A stretch of DNA of 34,475 nucleotides from Ophiothrix spiculata (taxonomy: Eukaryota > Echinodermata > Ophiuroidea > Amphilepidida > Ophiotrichidae): assembly GCA_000969725.1 (NCBI GenBank), contig JXSR01S074732.1. One strand, 5' to 3'. The translations under genes were made by a program, and so were the position numbers. Shown here in pieces: positions 1 through 9,131 of the stretch. The first letter of the stretch is position 1. Every line of letters begins with the position of its first letter. The notes below the pieces were generated by a model. The model was not told the DNA's origin. It was given only the letters and a program-made list of their open reading frames with translations, and searched no databases.

Positions 1-46
1 TAAATCCAAGGAGATCAGAGGCTTCTGTCATCTCTACTCAGGCCAG
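1..46 (+). CDS. PDHA1: PDHA exon, 3' end only (partial, cut by window edge)
   Basis: The 46 bases are the 3' end of an exon of pyruvate dehydrogenase E1 subunit alpha, the mitochondrial enzyme subunit that decarboxylates pyruvate with thiamine diphosphate. Read from base 2 they give [15 protein letters not shown], matching the family block that precedes EACxVG. The codon ends at 46 and is followed by a strong donor, CAG|GTAAGA. Splicing to 1570 keeps the frame (phase 0). A nearly identical second copy of the exon follows at once (52-156). I favour this first copy as the working exon, because the second has no acceptor of its own and the two copies are out of frame with each other. The 5' part of the exon and of the gene lie outside the window. 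Confidence 0.7.
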
Positions 47-51
47 GTAAG

Positions 52-156
52 ACATACTACAGACAGATGCAAGTCATTAGGCGCATGGAGACGGCTGCTG
101 GAAACCTGTATAAATCCAAGGAGATCAGAGGCTTCTGTCATCTTTACTCAGGCCAG
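52..156 (+). pseudogene. Tandem partial duplicate of the PDHA exon
   Basis: From 55 this reads [20 protein letters not shown] followed by [14 protein letters not shown], a textbook PDHA segment, ending at 156 with donor CAG|GTAAAA. Bases 111-156 repeat bases 1-46 with one difference (C/T at 33/143), a period of 110 bp. Because 110 is not a multiple of three, the two copies cannot both be read in one exon. No polypyrimidine tract or acceptor separates them, only GTAAG. Either this is a duplicate lying in the intron after the true exon, or it is the true exon and copy 1 is the extra, or the junction is an assembly artefact. The sequence itself is intact, with no stop codon. Confidence 0.6.
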
Positions 157-296
157 GTAAAAGAGATGTGCTGAGACGTGTTTACTGCTGACATTAGTGG
201 AGATAAGCTTTGATGATGATGTCTCATAAAGTTATTTGCTCTATATTTACTATGCAGGGGCATACTTGAATTTGAAATTTGCCTCATTATTCATGT

Positions 297-420
297 TTAG
301 GGATCATTTTAAAACTAAACCTGAGGTTGACACTTTAAGAGGTTGGCATTATTTGAAACAATAGCAGCTTATTAGGTCCAGTGGTTCTGGGGGTCAACCC
401 CCGGGGCCAACCTCCAGTTA
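297..420. mobile_element. Decayed Harbinger-like MITE fragment
   Basis: TTA followed by GGGATCATTTTAAAACTAAAC resembles the left end of the MITE at 4542-4660 (GGGATCACTTCAAAACTCAAC). A G/C-rich core with a GGGGGTCAACCCCC palindrome follows. The right end is not clear. Confidence 0.35.
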
Positions 421-539
421 ATTTTTGAAAACTTTTCTTAATATTACAATAATTCAAGGTCATAATTAATATTAAAGGCCAATTTATATTTAAGTAAATA
501 TTAAATATTTTAAAGATTATTGAACACCAATCAGGTGGG

Positions 540-935
540 CAAGCTAATGAAACTTGATTCCCGGTTTCCCGTCACCCGCCTGCATTATGAAATTACCCCC
601 TCGTTTTGTGAATCAGATTCAAGAAAAAAAAATCATTATTTGCTAAAGATTGTCTTTTCTCATTTTTGGTTCAATGAATACATTAATTTGTTTGAGGAGC
701 ATAAAAATCATTATCTTCGTTACATAGCAATTTCCATAGGGACAACTTCAAATCAATGTCTAGTGTCCACCCGGATTAAGCATTTTTTAAAATTCTGTAA
801 TGAGCGCACAGAAAATAATGGTTATTTTTGTGATAAATGGAAAATGGGAAATAATGAATAATGAAAATGTTGCCTCATTATGATCAGAAAAAAATGTTAC
901 AGGAAACCAGGAATTGAGTTTCATTAGCCTAATGG
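540..935. repeat. Degenerate foldback element in PDHA intron
   Basis: GCTAATGAAACTTGATTCCC near 545 is matched in inverse by sequence ending at about 930 (TTCATTAGCC). Both arms continue as a CCGGTTTCC/GGAAACCAGG-like segment. The 113-residue open frame on the + strand and the opposite 71-residue frame share KLxSxFPVT because they lie on the two arms. They are not genes. Confidence 0.45.
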
Positions 936-1092
936 TAAACCAGGAATCGAGTTTTAAAGACCTCAGAATTATTATTATGTCAGCATTAGAAATCTCACCC
1001 ACATCAAAACTGCTTTGGAAAAGAAAAAGAAAGAAATGTCACCAGTAGACAGTTTGCAATTTTCACATATTCTGTACAGTATGTTTTCATGC

Positions 1093-1547
1093 AATTGAAT
1101 ACGTAAGTACAAGAAAACCCCAACTCCAATAGCTCCCTTCTGTAATATATAAATGCATTCAAATCTCTGAAAATGCTTTTAAATCTAAAGCTTTTCCATG
1201 TCTATATCCCAATCATAGTGTCACATTTGACCTTGTAGTTGACTTTTTTGACATTGTTAGATAATTTTTCTGTTATACAGTTGCAGAGAGGAGCTCATGG
1301 AGTTAGGGTTTTCTTGTACTGGCTGTTTGAATATAGCAACTGTGTACTATTACAATTATCTAACAATGTCTAAAAAGTCAACTACAGAGTCAAATGTGAC
1401 ACTATGATTAGGATATTGACATGGAAATGCTATTTCAGTGATGTGAAAGCATTTTCAGAGATTTCTATGCATTTATATTTTGTAAGTATAATTAACAGAA
1501 GGGAGCTATTGGGGTTGGGTTTTTTCTTACACTAGCGTATTGAAATA
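1093..1547. mobile_element. 455-bp foldback MITE just upstream of a PDHA exon
   Basis: Two arms of about 180 bp face each other. The left arm (1093-1280) runs TTGAATACG, CCAATAGCTCCC, ATGCATT, GTGTCACATTTGA, AACATTGTTAGATAA. The same landmarks occur inverted at 1352-1547. The centre has no open frame. No target-site duplication is clear. The right edge is only about 22 bp from the acceptor of the exon at 1570. Confidence 0.7.
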
Positions 1548-1569
1548 ATCAATTTTATTTTGCTTACAG

Positions 1570-1696
1570 GAAGCTTGTGCTGTAGGCATTATTGCATCTC
1601 TGAGTGACGATGACGCAATCATTACAGCCTACAGGGCGCATGGGTGGAGCTATCTCAAAGGAATATCAGTACATGGTGTTCTAGCGGAACTCACAG
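1570..1696 (+). CDS. PDHA1: Pyruvate dehydrogenase E1 alpha exon (ITAYRAHG block)
   Basis: This exon follows the acceptor TTTTGCTTACAG and ends at donor CACAG|GTAGGC. It begins in phase 0 with EACAVGIIASLSDDDAIITA, continues YRAHGWSYLKGISVHGVLAE and ends LTG, with the last glycine codon split by a phase 1 intron. In the E1 alpha family this covers the segment after RGFCHL that leads into the thiamine diphosphate pocket; ITAYRAHG and LAELTGR are family signatures. Its 3' edge and donor recur in decayed tandem form downstream (1758-1962). Confidence 0.95.
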
Positions 1697-1757
1697 GTAG
1701 GCAGAATTAGTATTGCATAAATGGGGCATGGGTGTATCAATTGTTACATAGAGTAAG

Positions 1758-1962
1758 TTCTAGCTGAACTCACAAGTAGGGAGAATTAGTATTGCATGCA
1801 GAATTCGCAGTAAGATTGGTACCGCGTATATTCTAGCAGAAATTACAGGTTGGGAGAATTAGTACTACGTATAGTGAGCATGAGTGAAGCTGTCAAAAAG
1901 AACATGAATTCATGCTGTTCTATCACGACCTACTGGTGGGGAGAACATAACTGCATAAAGTG
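1758..1962 (+). repeat. Decayed tandem copies of an exon 3' end and donor
   Basis: The exon end at 1679-1718 (TTCTAGCGGAACTCACAG, then GTAGGCAGAATTAGTATTGC) is repeated at 1758-1797 and 1831-1870 with the same order of landmarks: TTCTAGC, GAA, ACAG/ACAAG, GGGAGAATTAGTA. A longer, weaker copy at 1876-1962 adds upstream exon sequence (GAGCATGAGTGAAGCTGTCA against CGCATGGGTGGAGCTATCTC in the exon). The 67-residue open frame here is fortuitous. Confidence 0.65.
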
Positions 1963-2428
1963 CACCTGGTTTGACCAGCCAGATATGTTGAAGGAAGACT
2001 CTCAAATATGGAGAATTTTAGAAATTAGCACAGCTTTTTTGGATAGTGAATAAGCCATGTTTTGTCTTCACATTATGGGTGACAATTTTTGGTGATGGTC
2101 ATGCCTTTTTTGCTCTGAATTTACAGTGAATAAAATAGATTCCTCTTAGACAAAAATGATCAAAGACTATGCTTTTTGGAATTTTTCCAAAAATATAGGT
2201 CAATAATCACATAAACACCCTTTTCTCTCTATATTGTATTTTGAAAAAAACAAACAATGTTTGTAGGAATATCTAACAATGTCTGAGGATTTTATTGAAA
2301 ATGCAATGCATATATCTAGTGTTGTCTCATAGAGAAATTACACATATCACCGCATGCCACCAAGTACTCCTACACATGTGTTTTGTGTACCTATATATTA
2401 TGCATTAGTTACAGTTGAGACACCATAA

Positions 2429-2590
<162 letters not shown>

Positions 2591-2679
2591 TAGCAGGGGG
2601 ATTATGGCATAGTTGTTGATGACTGTGTTGTCGTTTGCGTCGGCGTTGTGAAAAGGGTTGACATTTGCCTCTAACTTCT

Positions 2680-3050
2680 GCATAATTTGATGGATTTCGA
2701 CCAAACTTGGGTCATGGGTGCAGCTTGGAAACCAGCATTTGTGGGTGAGGTCAAAGGTACATACTTAGGTCAAAGGATATATGCGGTCAAGTTGCAAAAT
2801 AGGCTGAAATTGTCAATTTGGCCTCATTTGAAAAGTTTGGTTCCAATTGGAACCAAACTTGGTTTATGGATACAATATAAGCACCCTCATATTTTAATGT
2901 GGTGAAAGGTCACGTACCATGGTCAAAGGTCATATGAGGTCAAGTTGCAATATAGGCTGAAATTGTCAATTTGGCCTAATTTGAAAAGTTAAATGTCTGA
3001 ATGGAACCAAACTTGGGTTTTGGATATAATATAAGAACCCACATATCTTG
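2680..3050 (+). repeat. Degenerate tandem repeat, period about 154 bp
   Basis: ACCAAACTTGG(G)T recurs near 2701, 2852 and 3007. GGTCAAGTTGCAA(A/T)ATAGGC and GTCAATTTGGCCT(C/A)ATTTG recur near 2786 and 2940. The array contains several AAAGGTCA hexamers. There is no coding signal; the 72-residue open frame lies in the repeat. Confidence 0.7.
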
Positions 3051-3114
3051 AGGTATTTTTCTACTTCATTAGAGAATTTGCCAAAAAAAAAATTCTTTAC
3101 AGATTTACAAATTA

Positions 3115-3383
3115 TTAACCCTAACACTTTTGACCACTTCTTCGTTTAAAAACTATCTCCTCTGAAATTTGCAAGTCAAAAATCACGGGTTTCCCCCTGG
3201 ATTCGAACCCGGGACCCTCCGCTTCCCTGTCCAATTATCACTACGTCAAGCCACTTAGCAGGCGCTGCCATGGCAGCGATTTCGTGACCATAGCTTACTC
3301 GGGTCTATGACGTATTTTGACTTAGGCGAATTTCTTAACTTTGTGAAATGGGATATTGTGATATTCAGTGGGGTTAGGGTTAA
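3115..3383. mobile_element. TTAA-flanked MITE carrying a tRNA-like segment
   Basis: Left end TTAACCCTAACACTTTTGAC and right end GTGGGGTTAGGGTTAA are inverted, and TTAA at both edges fits a piggyBac-type target duplication. The inside is not palindromic. On the minus strand it holds a Pol III box B (GGTTCGAATCC). Confidence 0.5.
3190..3275 (-). repeat. tRNA-derived (SINE-like) sequence
   Basis: On the minus strand GGTCCCGGGTTCGAATCCAG is a near-perfect T arm with an exact Pol III box B. A box A-like stretch (TAAGTGGCTTGACG) lies about 50 bases earlier. The acceptor stem and anticodon arm do not fold cleanly, so this is a tRNA-derived repeat rather than a tRNA gene. A 16-bp palindrome (CGCTGCCATGGCAGCG) adjoins it. 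Confidence 0.55.
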
Positions 3384-4235
3384 ATTTCCTTCAAAACAAA
3401 CAGTAGGCCAAAAACGATAATGAAAAACAAAATGATTGATCGATCAACTCCACGATTGCATGAAAAGTCTTTGCAAGGTGATAGATAGCTTAGCTTGTTT
3501 ACTCCACACATTTATTGCGTTCAGATGTTTATGATTTGTACGGTGGAAATTTAATGACTTCAGTAATGATTAAAGGTGTAGGTTCCTATTTTAGGATGTG
3601 TATAATTTACTTGTAACTGATTGACCTTTACCTCAGAAATGCATTGTGCAAGGTTTCAACCTTAGTTTGTGTCTTGTTTTCTCCTGAGAGGCAAAAGAAA
3701 GTATGCAACCCTGGGGATGAGGCTGTTATTAAATACAAAAGAAATGGAAAATAGGTATACCAAATAATTTTACATTTTGTGCTATATCTCCAAAACTGTC
3801 AAGAATTTTGAGGTGAAATTTTGGATTTATAATCAGAAAAATATGGGCTTTCATTTGGCATCTAAAAATATACCACTTCCGGTTGAGCCCTGGGGGATGA
3901 GACTATCTTCAAAACACTTAAATATGAAAAAATGACATCTTCTACGACATGGAGTGCAGTGGCAAAGTCATCAAAGTATTGAAGAAATCTTCTTTAGCTA
4001 TGTGTCAAAATTTTCAGCCCACCATGGATATTTCCAACAAAATCTGAAAAAAGATTTTCTAGTGCATTTTCCATAGATTAGTTTTAAGCACCAGGGCTAC
4101 TTTTTAAAAAGTTGCGGCTAATCACCCATAACCTGGAGTAATTTGAAGTTTGTTCTCAGAAAAGACAAACGTTAAACACAACACCTTGAGTAAAAAAGTG
4201 AATTTTCAGCATAAATTTATATTTGTTTGTTTCAG
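3384..4235 (+). other. PDHA intron sequence without recognised features
   Basis: AT-rich intron. No open frame, palindrome or splice-bounded exon that I can support, up to the acceptor GTTTGTTTCAG at 4235. Confidence 0.6.
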
Positions 4236-4484
4236 GTGCCATTAGGAGCTGGTGTTGCCCTCGCTCTAAAAAGGCAAGGAAAGAAGAATGTTTGTGTGGC
4301 ATTGTATGGTGATGGTGCCGCTAATCAAGGACAATTATTTGAAGCTTACAACATTGCTAAACTATGGGATCTACCTGCAATATTTGTATGTGAAAATAAC
4401 AAGTATGGTATGGGCACGTCTGTTGAGAGAGCCTCAGCTAGTACAGATTATTATACTAGAGGGGACTATGTACCAGGAATATGG
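4236..4484 (+). CDS. PDHA1: Pyruvate dehydrogenase E1 alpha exon with thiamine diphosphate motif
   Basis: 83 codons between acceptor GTTTCAG and donor TGG|GTAGGT, phase 0 at both ends. It holds the cofactor-binding GDG...NN motif: [20 protein letters not shown], then CENNKYGMG. The GDG aspartate and the asparagine bind the Mg2+ that anchors thiamine diphosphate. [13 protein letters not shown] follows; the serine of GTSVER corresponds to regulatory site 3 of mammalian E1 alpha, phosphorylated by PDH kinase 1. [10 protein letters not shown] opens the exon. All key residues are present. Confidence 0.97.
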
Positions 4485-4541
4485 GTAGGTACCAAAGATT
4501 AACATGTAATGAGAACATCTACAATTACATCTACATACTTA

Positions 4542-4660
4542 GGGATCACTTCAAAACTCAACCGGTGGTTGACCGCCTGCAACCGCCGGTTCTGGGCAGT
4601 TGGTATTGTTATGAACAATGGCAACCGCCCAGAACCGCCGGTTCCGGGTGGAGCGATCCC
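4542..4660. mobile_element. 119-bp Harbinger-like MITE
   Basis: A strongly palindromic GC-rich element: ends GGGATCACTTC and GGTGGAGCGATCCC, internal arms CCGCCGGTTCTGGGC and GCCCAGAACCGCCGG. TTA flanks both sides (4539-4541, 4661-4663), matching the 3-bp TTA/TAA duplication of PIF/Harbinger elements. It lies just downstream of the exon at 4236. Confidence 0.7.
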
Positions 4661-4988
4661 TTAGCAAATTTGTCTTGCACACTCAACTTTTGGCCGTAAA
4701 ACAAGGATTTTTTTGTCACCTAACATGTAAACTTTACCATCAGCTGTGTACATATTACAATTTTGAAGTTTGTTTTACATACTTGTGCCACTGAATTTAC
4801 AAACAAAAAGGTGTCTCTTAAAAATCCCAGCAAACTATTATGATATTTATTGCTTTAAACTACCTTTTCCAAGTAGTTTGCAACTATTTCAATCATATCT
4901 CTTGTGAAAAATAACATTTCATGTTTCAAAATATATATCGATCTCGGCTTCATAACCCAGCACTCATGTATGTACTTTATTTCTAAAG

Positions 4989-5060
4989 GTTGATGGTATG
5001 GATGTATTAGCTGTGAAAGAGGCTACCAGGTGGGCGGTTGATTATTGCAAATCTGGCAAG
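4989..5060 (+). CDS. PDHA1: Pyruvate dehydrogenase E1 alpha exon (VDGMDVLAV block)
   Basis: A 24-codon exon between acceptor TTCTAAAG and donor AAG|GTAAAA, phase 0 at both ends. It reads [20 protein letters not shown] then KSGK, the E1 alpha segment VDGMDxxxVxEAT that joins PGxxVDG to KGPxxxExxTYRY. The intron after it is 2.5 kb and holds four mobile elements. Confidence 0.95.
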
Positions 5061-5130
5061 GTAAAATATATTATGACCCCGACCAATTTGTAGAGTTTGA
5101 ATGACGATCAGTTTGATTGTGGTTCACAAC

Positions 5131-5532
5131 CAAGGAATTTTTATAGGGAATCCGGATACGCCGCCATCTTGTGTTGCTCATGGAGCAGAGTTATTGTACC
5201 CTCTGGATATATTTAGAGTTTGGCCTGATATCCAGGCAGATTGCGTAAATCTTCACTTGACTCATATACAGCGTCTGCATTTTGTTTCACTCGCAAACAG
5301 TGTCTGCGTTTCAAGTAGCATGTATTGCAACTTGCTCTGATCAACGTATGCCAATTTTTCCGCTAATCTGTTGCGAAGACTTTCAAAGTGAGGCACACGG
5401 AGCCGTAAAATGCAGCAGGTACAATAACTCACCCTCCATGAGAGACAATCCAAGATGGCTGCCGTCCCATAGGATTTACACGGCGTTGATCAAAATGGCG
5501 GCGAGTACTGATTCCCCTTTTTAAATTCCTTG
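5131..5532. mobile_element. 402-bp non-autonomous hAT-like element with 8-bp TSD
   Basis: Ends CAAGGAATTT and AAATTCCTTG are perfect inverts, extended by AGGGAATC and CGCCGCCAT/ATGGCGGCG further in. TTCACAAC occurs at 5123-5130 and again at 5533-5540, an exact 8-bp target duplication as in hAT transposons. There is no transposase; the short open frames inside are not genes. GCCGCCATCTTG at 5160-5171 is a full YY1-type motif, with related CAAGATGGCTGCC (5451) and AAAATGGCGGC (5492). Confidence 0.9.
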
Positions 5533-5925
5533 TTCACAACACAGCTTAGTATTAAGTCAATAACTTGGCGATTCTCAATTTTGATATTGCCCTTCAACAG
5601 CGAATTCTCCAGAGTCTAAACTAATTATGTGAAACTGAGAACAAGGCTCTGCAGGTGAAATTGGAAATTGTTATTCCAAGAAAGCTACATGTTACCAGAA
5701 AATCCATAATCATAAATTCTCATGTCCACTCCAAGCTATACCAGTGATTTCCTCAATATCTCTTCAAATATGAATTTGAAGATCAAATTTTCAGATGATT
5801 ATGAGAAATTATGCAATATAATACCTCCATACCGAGCACAAGGGAGATGAGAAAATGTCAGCACTTATCTTTTTCTTGTACTGATTACAGGAAAGCGTAT
5901 GTGTTTATAAACCACAGTCCAAGAA

Positions 5926-6652
5926 CAAATGTGACCCATCATTTCAAAACATGGTACATGTCGCAACCTACATGTGTCTTATTTCGTGAAATCCATAACA
6001 CATAGTCCCAGAGTTGAAGATGAGTTCATGGTACGGGTGATCAAATATCAATTCATACACTCCGCGTGTGCTCCGCGTGTCACTTAGCCAATCAGAACGC
6101 AAGAATACAAAAAGTACGCGGAGTGCAGTGGATCTTCACAATGCACTGCGCTTGTTGCGTTCCGGTTTGCGTGGTGGGCGTTTAGTGCGTATGAATGTTG
6201 CATTGTTTTTGTCGGGTGATTATTTATTTAGTTTAGAGAAGTCGGATTTTGATGGTCAAATTAAAGGCCTTATTTCTTTTCACAAAAGATACAATATAAT
6301 TTTTCTGTCGTGTATGAATTAGATTAATAAATTTGCATTCCATAATGCTCGTAAAATGAGACAAAATTAATGCACTTGCGGTAAATTTTGATTGCTGTCC
6401 AATGCATTTGGCACCTACGGGACTTGTGAGTTGGACGCATCAAAATTGACTGCGCGTGTATTGATTTTGTCTCATTACTCGCATATGAAATGCGCATTTA
6501 TTTACCTATAGTCGATGAACTGTGTCGACTTGTCATAAACTATTGGTCATCAGTAAAAAAGGAATATTCAACTTCAAGTATGGGATTTATCGGTTTCACG
6601 AAATGTGAAACATGTAGTTTGCGACATGTACCATGTTCGGGTCACAAATTGC
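5926..6652. mobile_element. Foldback element of about 730 bp with a GC-richer core
   Basis: Left arm landmarks TGTGACCC, ACATGGTACATGTCGCAAC, CTACATGT, ATTTCGTGAAA (5929-5993) recur inverted at 6590-6650. An inner pair, TTTGCATTCCATAATGCTCG with GAGACAAAATTAATGCAC, is mirrored at 6450-6505. The core (6060-6180) is CpG-rich with an AGCCAATCAG CCAAT box and repeated CTCCGCGTGT. An 84-residue open frame (6068-6322) has no recognisable domain and spans unconserved DNA, so I do not call it a gene. Confidence 0.7.
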
Positions 6653-6683
6653 AAAGTGTAAATGTAGCCTTTGTGAGGTTAAT

Positions 6684-7192
6684 TTAACCCTTTGAACCCG
6701 ACGAGCCGGTATACCGGCTCTCATGTACATGTACCATATACCCAATGAGCCAGTTTACTGGCTTTTAGGCCAGGTGTCAGAAACTTGATGTGTCTGTCAA
6801 TAGGAGTGGGTAGTTACAATATCCAATGGTCTTATTTATATCTGAAGACATCAATAAATCTTTGAATCTGTACTTGATGGGTCATTTTGCTCTTTTTTCT
6901 CGACAGAGGCGAAAAATTCCTCATATTTTTGTAAATTTGGTCACAATTGTCAACAAATGTAGTTTTGTCCATAGACTACAACATAAGTGTTGAATATGTT
7001 GGTCGATATAAATAGTATCCCTTTGTGAATTTTGTTTATTGGAACAATTCATACTTCTGTAAAATGAAAAATTGAAGCAAGGGAAATAAAAATCATAGTA
7101 AGTTTAGGAGTTATATTGTGTTTTTTATCTTTCGGGTTGGCCCGGGTCAGCGGTACAGATACACATGGAATGGCCAGAGTTCACAGGGTTAA
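6684..7192. mobile_element. piggyBac-like MITE, copy 1 (509 bp)
   Basis: TTAA then CCCTTTGAACCCGACGAGCC at the left; GAGTTCACAGGG then TTAA at the right, inverted ends with the TTAA target typical of piggyBac. The interior matches the copy at 10616-11137 along its length (GTTACAA, CATAGACTACAACA, TTATTGGAACAATTC, GGGTTGGCCC, TGGAATGGCCAG). There is no transposase. Confidence 0.85.
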
Positions 7193-7341
7193 TAACCAAA
7201 TGGATAGACTTTCTCATAATGATTAAAGTAGGATTAAGATCAGTAATTTCTTTACTAAAATTAAATCTAGATTAGCCCCATCAAGTGTTGATCCTAAGAC
7301 TTATATTATCAGCATTATCATCATTTCTTTGGTTCATTTAT

Positions 7342-7572
7342 CAGTGTTGTAAATTAAAAACTGCGGTAAATTACCGGTAAATTATGGTAAATTACCGGTA
7401 AATTACTGGTAAATTAAGTAAAATAAGTAAAATATAATAATTGGGAAAAAATTCAAAAAAATTCAAAAAATGTTATATTGTACTTACTTTACCTATTTTA
7501 CTTAATTTACCACATTTTAGGCCGGTAATTTACCATGTAAATTAACCGGTAAATAACCAATTTACATCACTG
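7342..7572. mobile_element. 231-bp hAT-like MITE inserted at a splice acceptor
   Basis: Ends CAGTGTTGTAAATT and TTTACATCACTG have the hAT-type CAGTG start. The inside is a palindrome built from GGTAAATTACCGG units. TCATTTAT (7334-7341) and TCATTTCT (7573-7580) form an 8-bp target duplication with one mismatch. The right copy is the polypyrimidine tract of the next exon: only ACAG lies between it and the exon start at 7585. Confidence 0.85.
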
Positions 7573-7584
7573 TCATTTCTACAG

Positions 7585-7761
7585 GGACCACTCGTGATGG
7601 AAGTGGAGACATATCGTTATGGAGGTCACAGTATGAGTGACCCAGGCACTAGTTACCGAACACGTGAGGAAATCCAAGAAATCCGATCATCACGCGATCC
7701 TATCACAAGTTTTAGGGAAAAGCTACTCAATTGTGGAATCATTGCCCCAGAGGAATTTAAG
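7585..7761 (+). CDS. PDHA1: Pyruvate dehydrogenase E1 alpha exon with phosphorylation loop
   Basis: 59 codons from acceptor TTTCTACAG to donor AAG|GTTGGT, phase 0 at both ends. It reads GPLVMEVETYRYGGHSMSDP, GTSYRTREEIQEIRSSRDPI, then TSFREKLLNCGIIAPEEFK. GHSMSDPGTSYR is the E1 alpha phosphorylation loop. Serines at regulatory sites 1 (GHS) and 2 (GTS) are both present, so control by PDH kinase and phosphatase is likely kept. The loop histidine before site 1 is present, but the residue two before it is Gly where mammals have His (RYGGHS against RYHGHS). The acceptor lies beside a hAT-like insertion. Confidence 0.96.
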
Positions 7762-8314
7762 GTTGGTGTGAAATTTGCTTTACTGATGTTGATTTAACCT
7801 ATAACTTTGGAAATATTTATTGTGCTTAAATTCAGTTGGGAATATGATTATAATGATGTCACCATGGCATCAATTTATGCCAAAAAAAAAAACTTAAGTC
7901 TCAAAAATTATCAGAGTGTGTTGATAAAAATATTGATTTACCTTCATGTCGAAATTTTAAAATGGTCTAGAATTCTATTTTTTAAATTTCTTTATAATTA
8001 CACATATCATTTTTACAGGTTTTTAAAAGAGTCATGACACTTTTGTGAAAGTATATAAGTCCACAATTAATAAGCAAAACTGTTTTAGAGCAATATGTTG
8101 AATTTTCCAATTTAAGACAACAGTTTTTGAATTAGCTACTTTAATTGAGGTAGCCTATCTTTAATTGAACATTTCTTTAAAATTAAAGTTGCAAGTTCAA
8201 AAATATTGATTTTGAAATTCTCATCTGCAAGTGGACTGATGTTGTTTGTAACTGGGCCTTCTGGACATCTTGGAAAATATCTCAACTTACATGCAAAACT
8301 GCATGATAAGAAAA

Positions 8315-8537
8315 CTGCAGCAGGCCTTCATTTTTAAGGCGAGCCAGAGTGATTGCTCTTCTCTGCTCGCCTAAACGGCCTCTTAGGAGAGCAATATTTA
8401 GCTCACCTCAAACAACCAAAACCAGTTAATATCTAATAGTGTGACCTCAAATCACTCTCCTGACAACTCTCCTTGAACCTTTCAGGAGAGTAATTTATAG
8501 CTCTTCAGCATTTTTCAAAAATGAGGGCCTGCTGCAG
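8315..8537. mobile_element. MITE with CTGCAGCAGGCC ends
   Basis: CTGCAGCAGGCCTTCATTTTT at the left and AAAAATGAGGGCCTGCTGCAG at the right are inverted with one mismatch. Inside is a second hairpin (AGGCGAGCCAGAG with CTCTGCTCGCCT). No target duplication is clear. It lies in the last PDHA intron. Confidence 0.8.
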
Positions 8538-8966
8538 TAGAGAAATATGTTTGCAATCTGGACCATAAAATTAAAAACAGCTTTGATATTTACTGGAACC
8601 ACCGCTGGACATTAGAACCCACCTCACAACCAATTTTTTGGTGGATTTTAGCATCAAATTGTTAAAATATGAAAGGTACCTGTACAAGTGGTGGGTAACA
8701 ATTTTGGAGTTTATGTTGGGGAAATACGTATTTAATCAATTTCGTTAGGCGGGTTGCTTTGAAAAGTTACCTGCTCCACTGGTTAGTACAAAAAAATAAA
8801 TTAAAACATTTCCAGCTATAACTGGAACTCTTATGAGAATCAAAAACATTTTATGGTCCTTATGTTTAATTACTTTATGGTTTACAAGCAGTGTAACTGA
8901 CAAGAATATTTGTAACCAAGTTCTCTAACAACTAATTTGTGATTCTAATTTCTTCTCTTCTTACAG

Positions 8967-9131
8967 CAAATTGATCAAAATGTACGTGCAGAAGTAGACG
9001 ATGCTGTAAAGAAAGCGAAATCTGACCCAGAGCTACCAGTAAGCGCCGCCTACGAAGATGTATACATCCAGGCACCACCAGATTATTTAGTCAGGGGATG
9101 CGACGCAATGTCATTCCATGCATCCAAATGA
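8967..9131 (+). CDS. PDHA1: Pyruvate dehydrogenase E1 alpha, C-terminal exon and stop
   Basis: 54 codons and TGA (9129-9131) after acceptor TTCTTCTTACAG. It reads QIDQNVRAEVDDAVKKAKSD, PELPVSAAYEDVYIQAPPDY, LVRGCDAMSFHASK. The pattern xIDxxVRxEVDDAxxxAKxDPE and the final VRG match the C-terminus of E1 alpha, which packs against the beta subunit of the alpha2beta2 E1 tetramer. Joined with the earlier exons, about 308 residues of a subunit usually near 390 are visible. Nothing in the exon is broken. Confidence 0.95.
   Translation, partial: QIDQNVRAEVDDAVKKAKSDPELPVSAAYEDVYIQAPPDYLVRGCDAMSFHASK

Noticed and set aside
1850-2053. 67-residue + strand frame
   Set aside because: Lies over decayed copies of the PDHA exon edge; frame and composition do not follow PDHA.
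6068-6322. 84-residue frame in the CpG-richer core of the foldback
   Set aside because: No domain, no family, and it sits inside a mobile element; the CCAAT-like box alone does not make a promoter.
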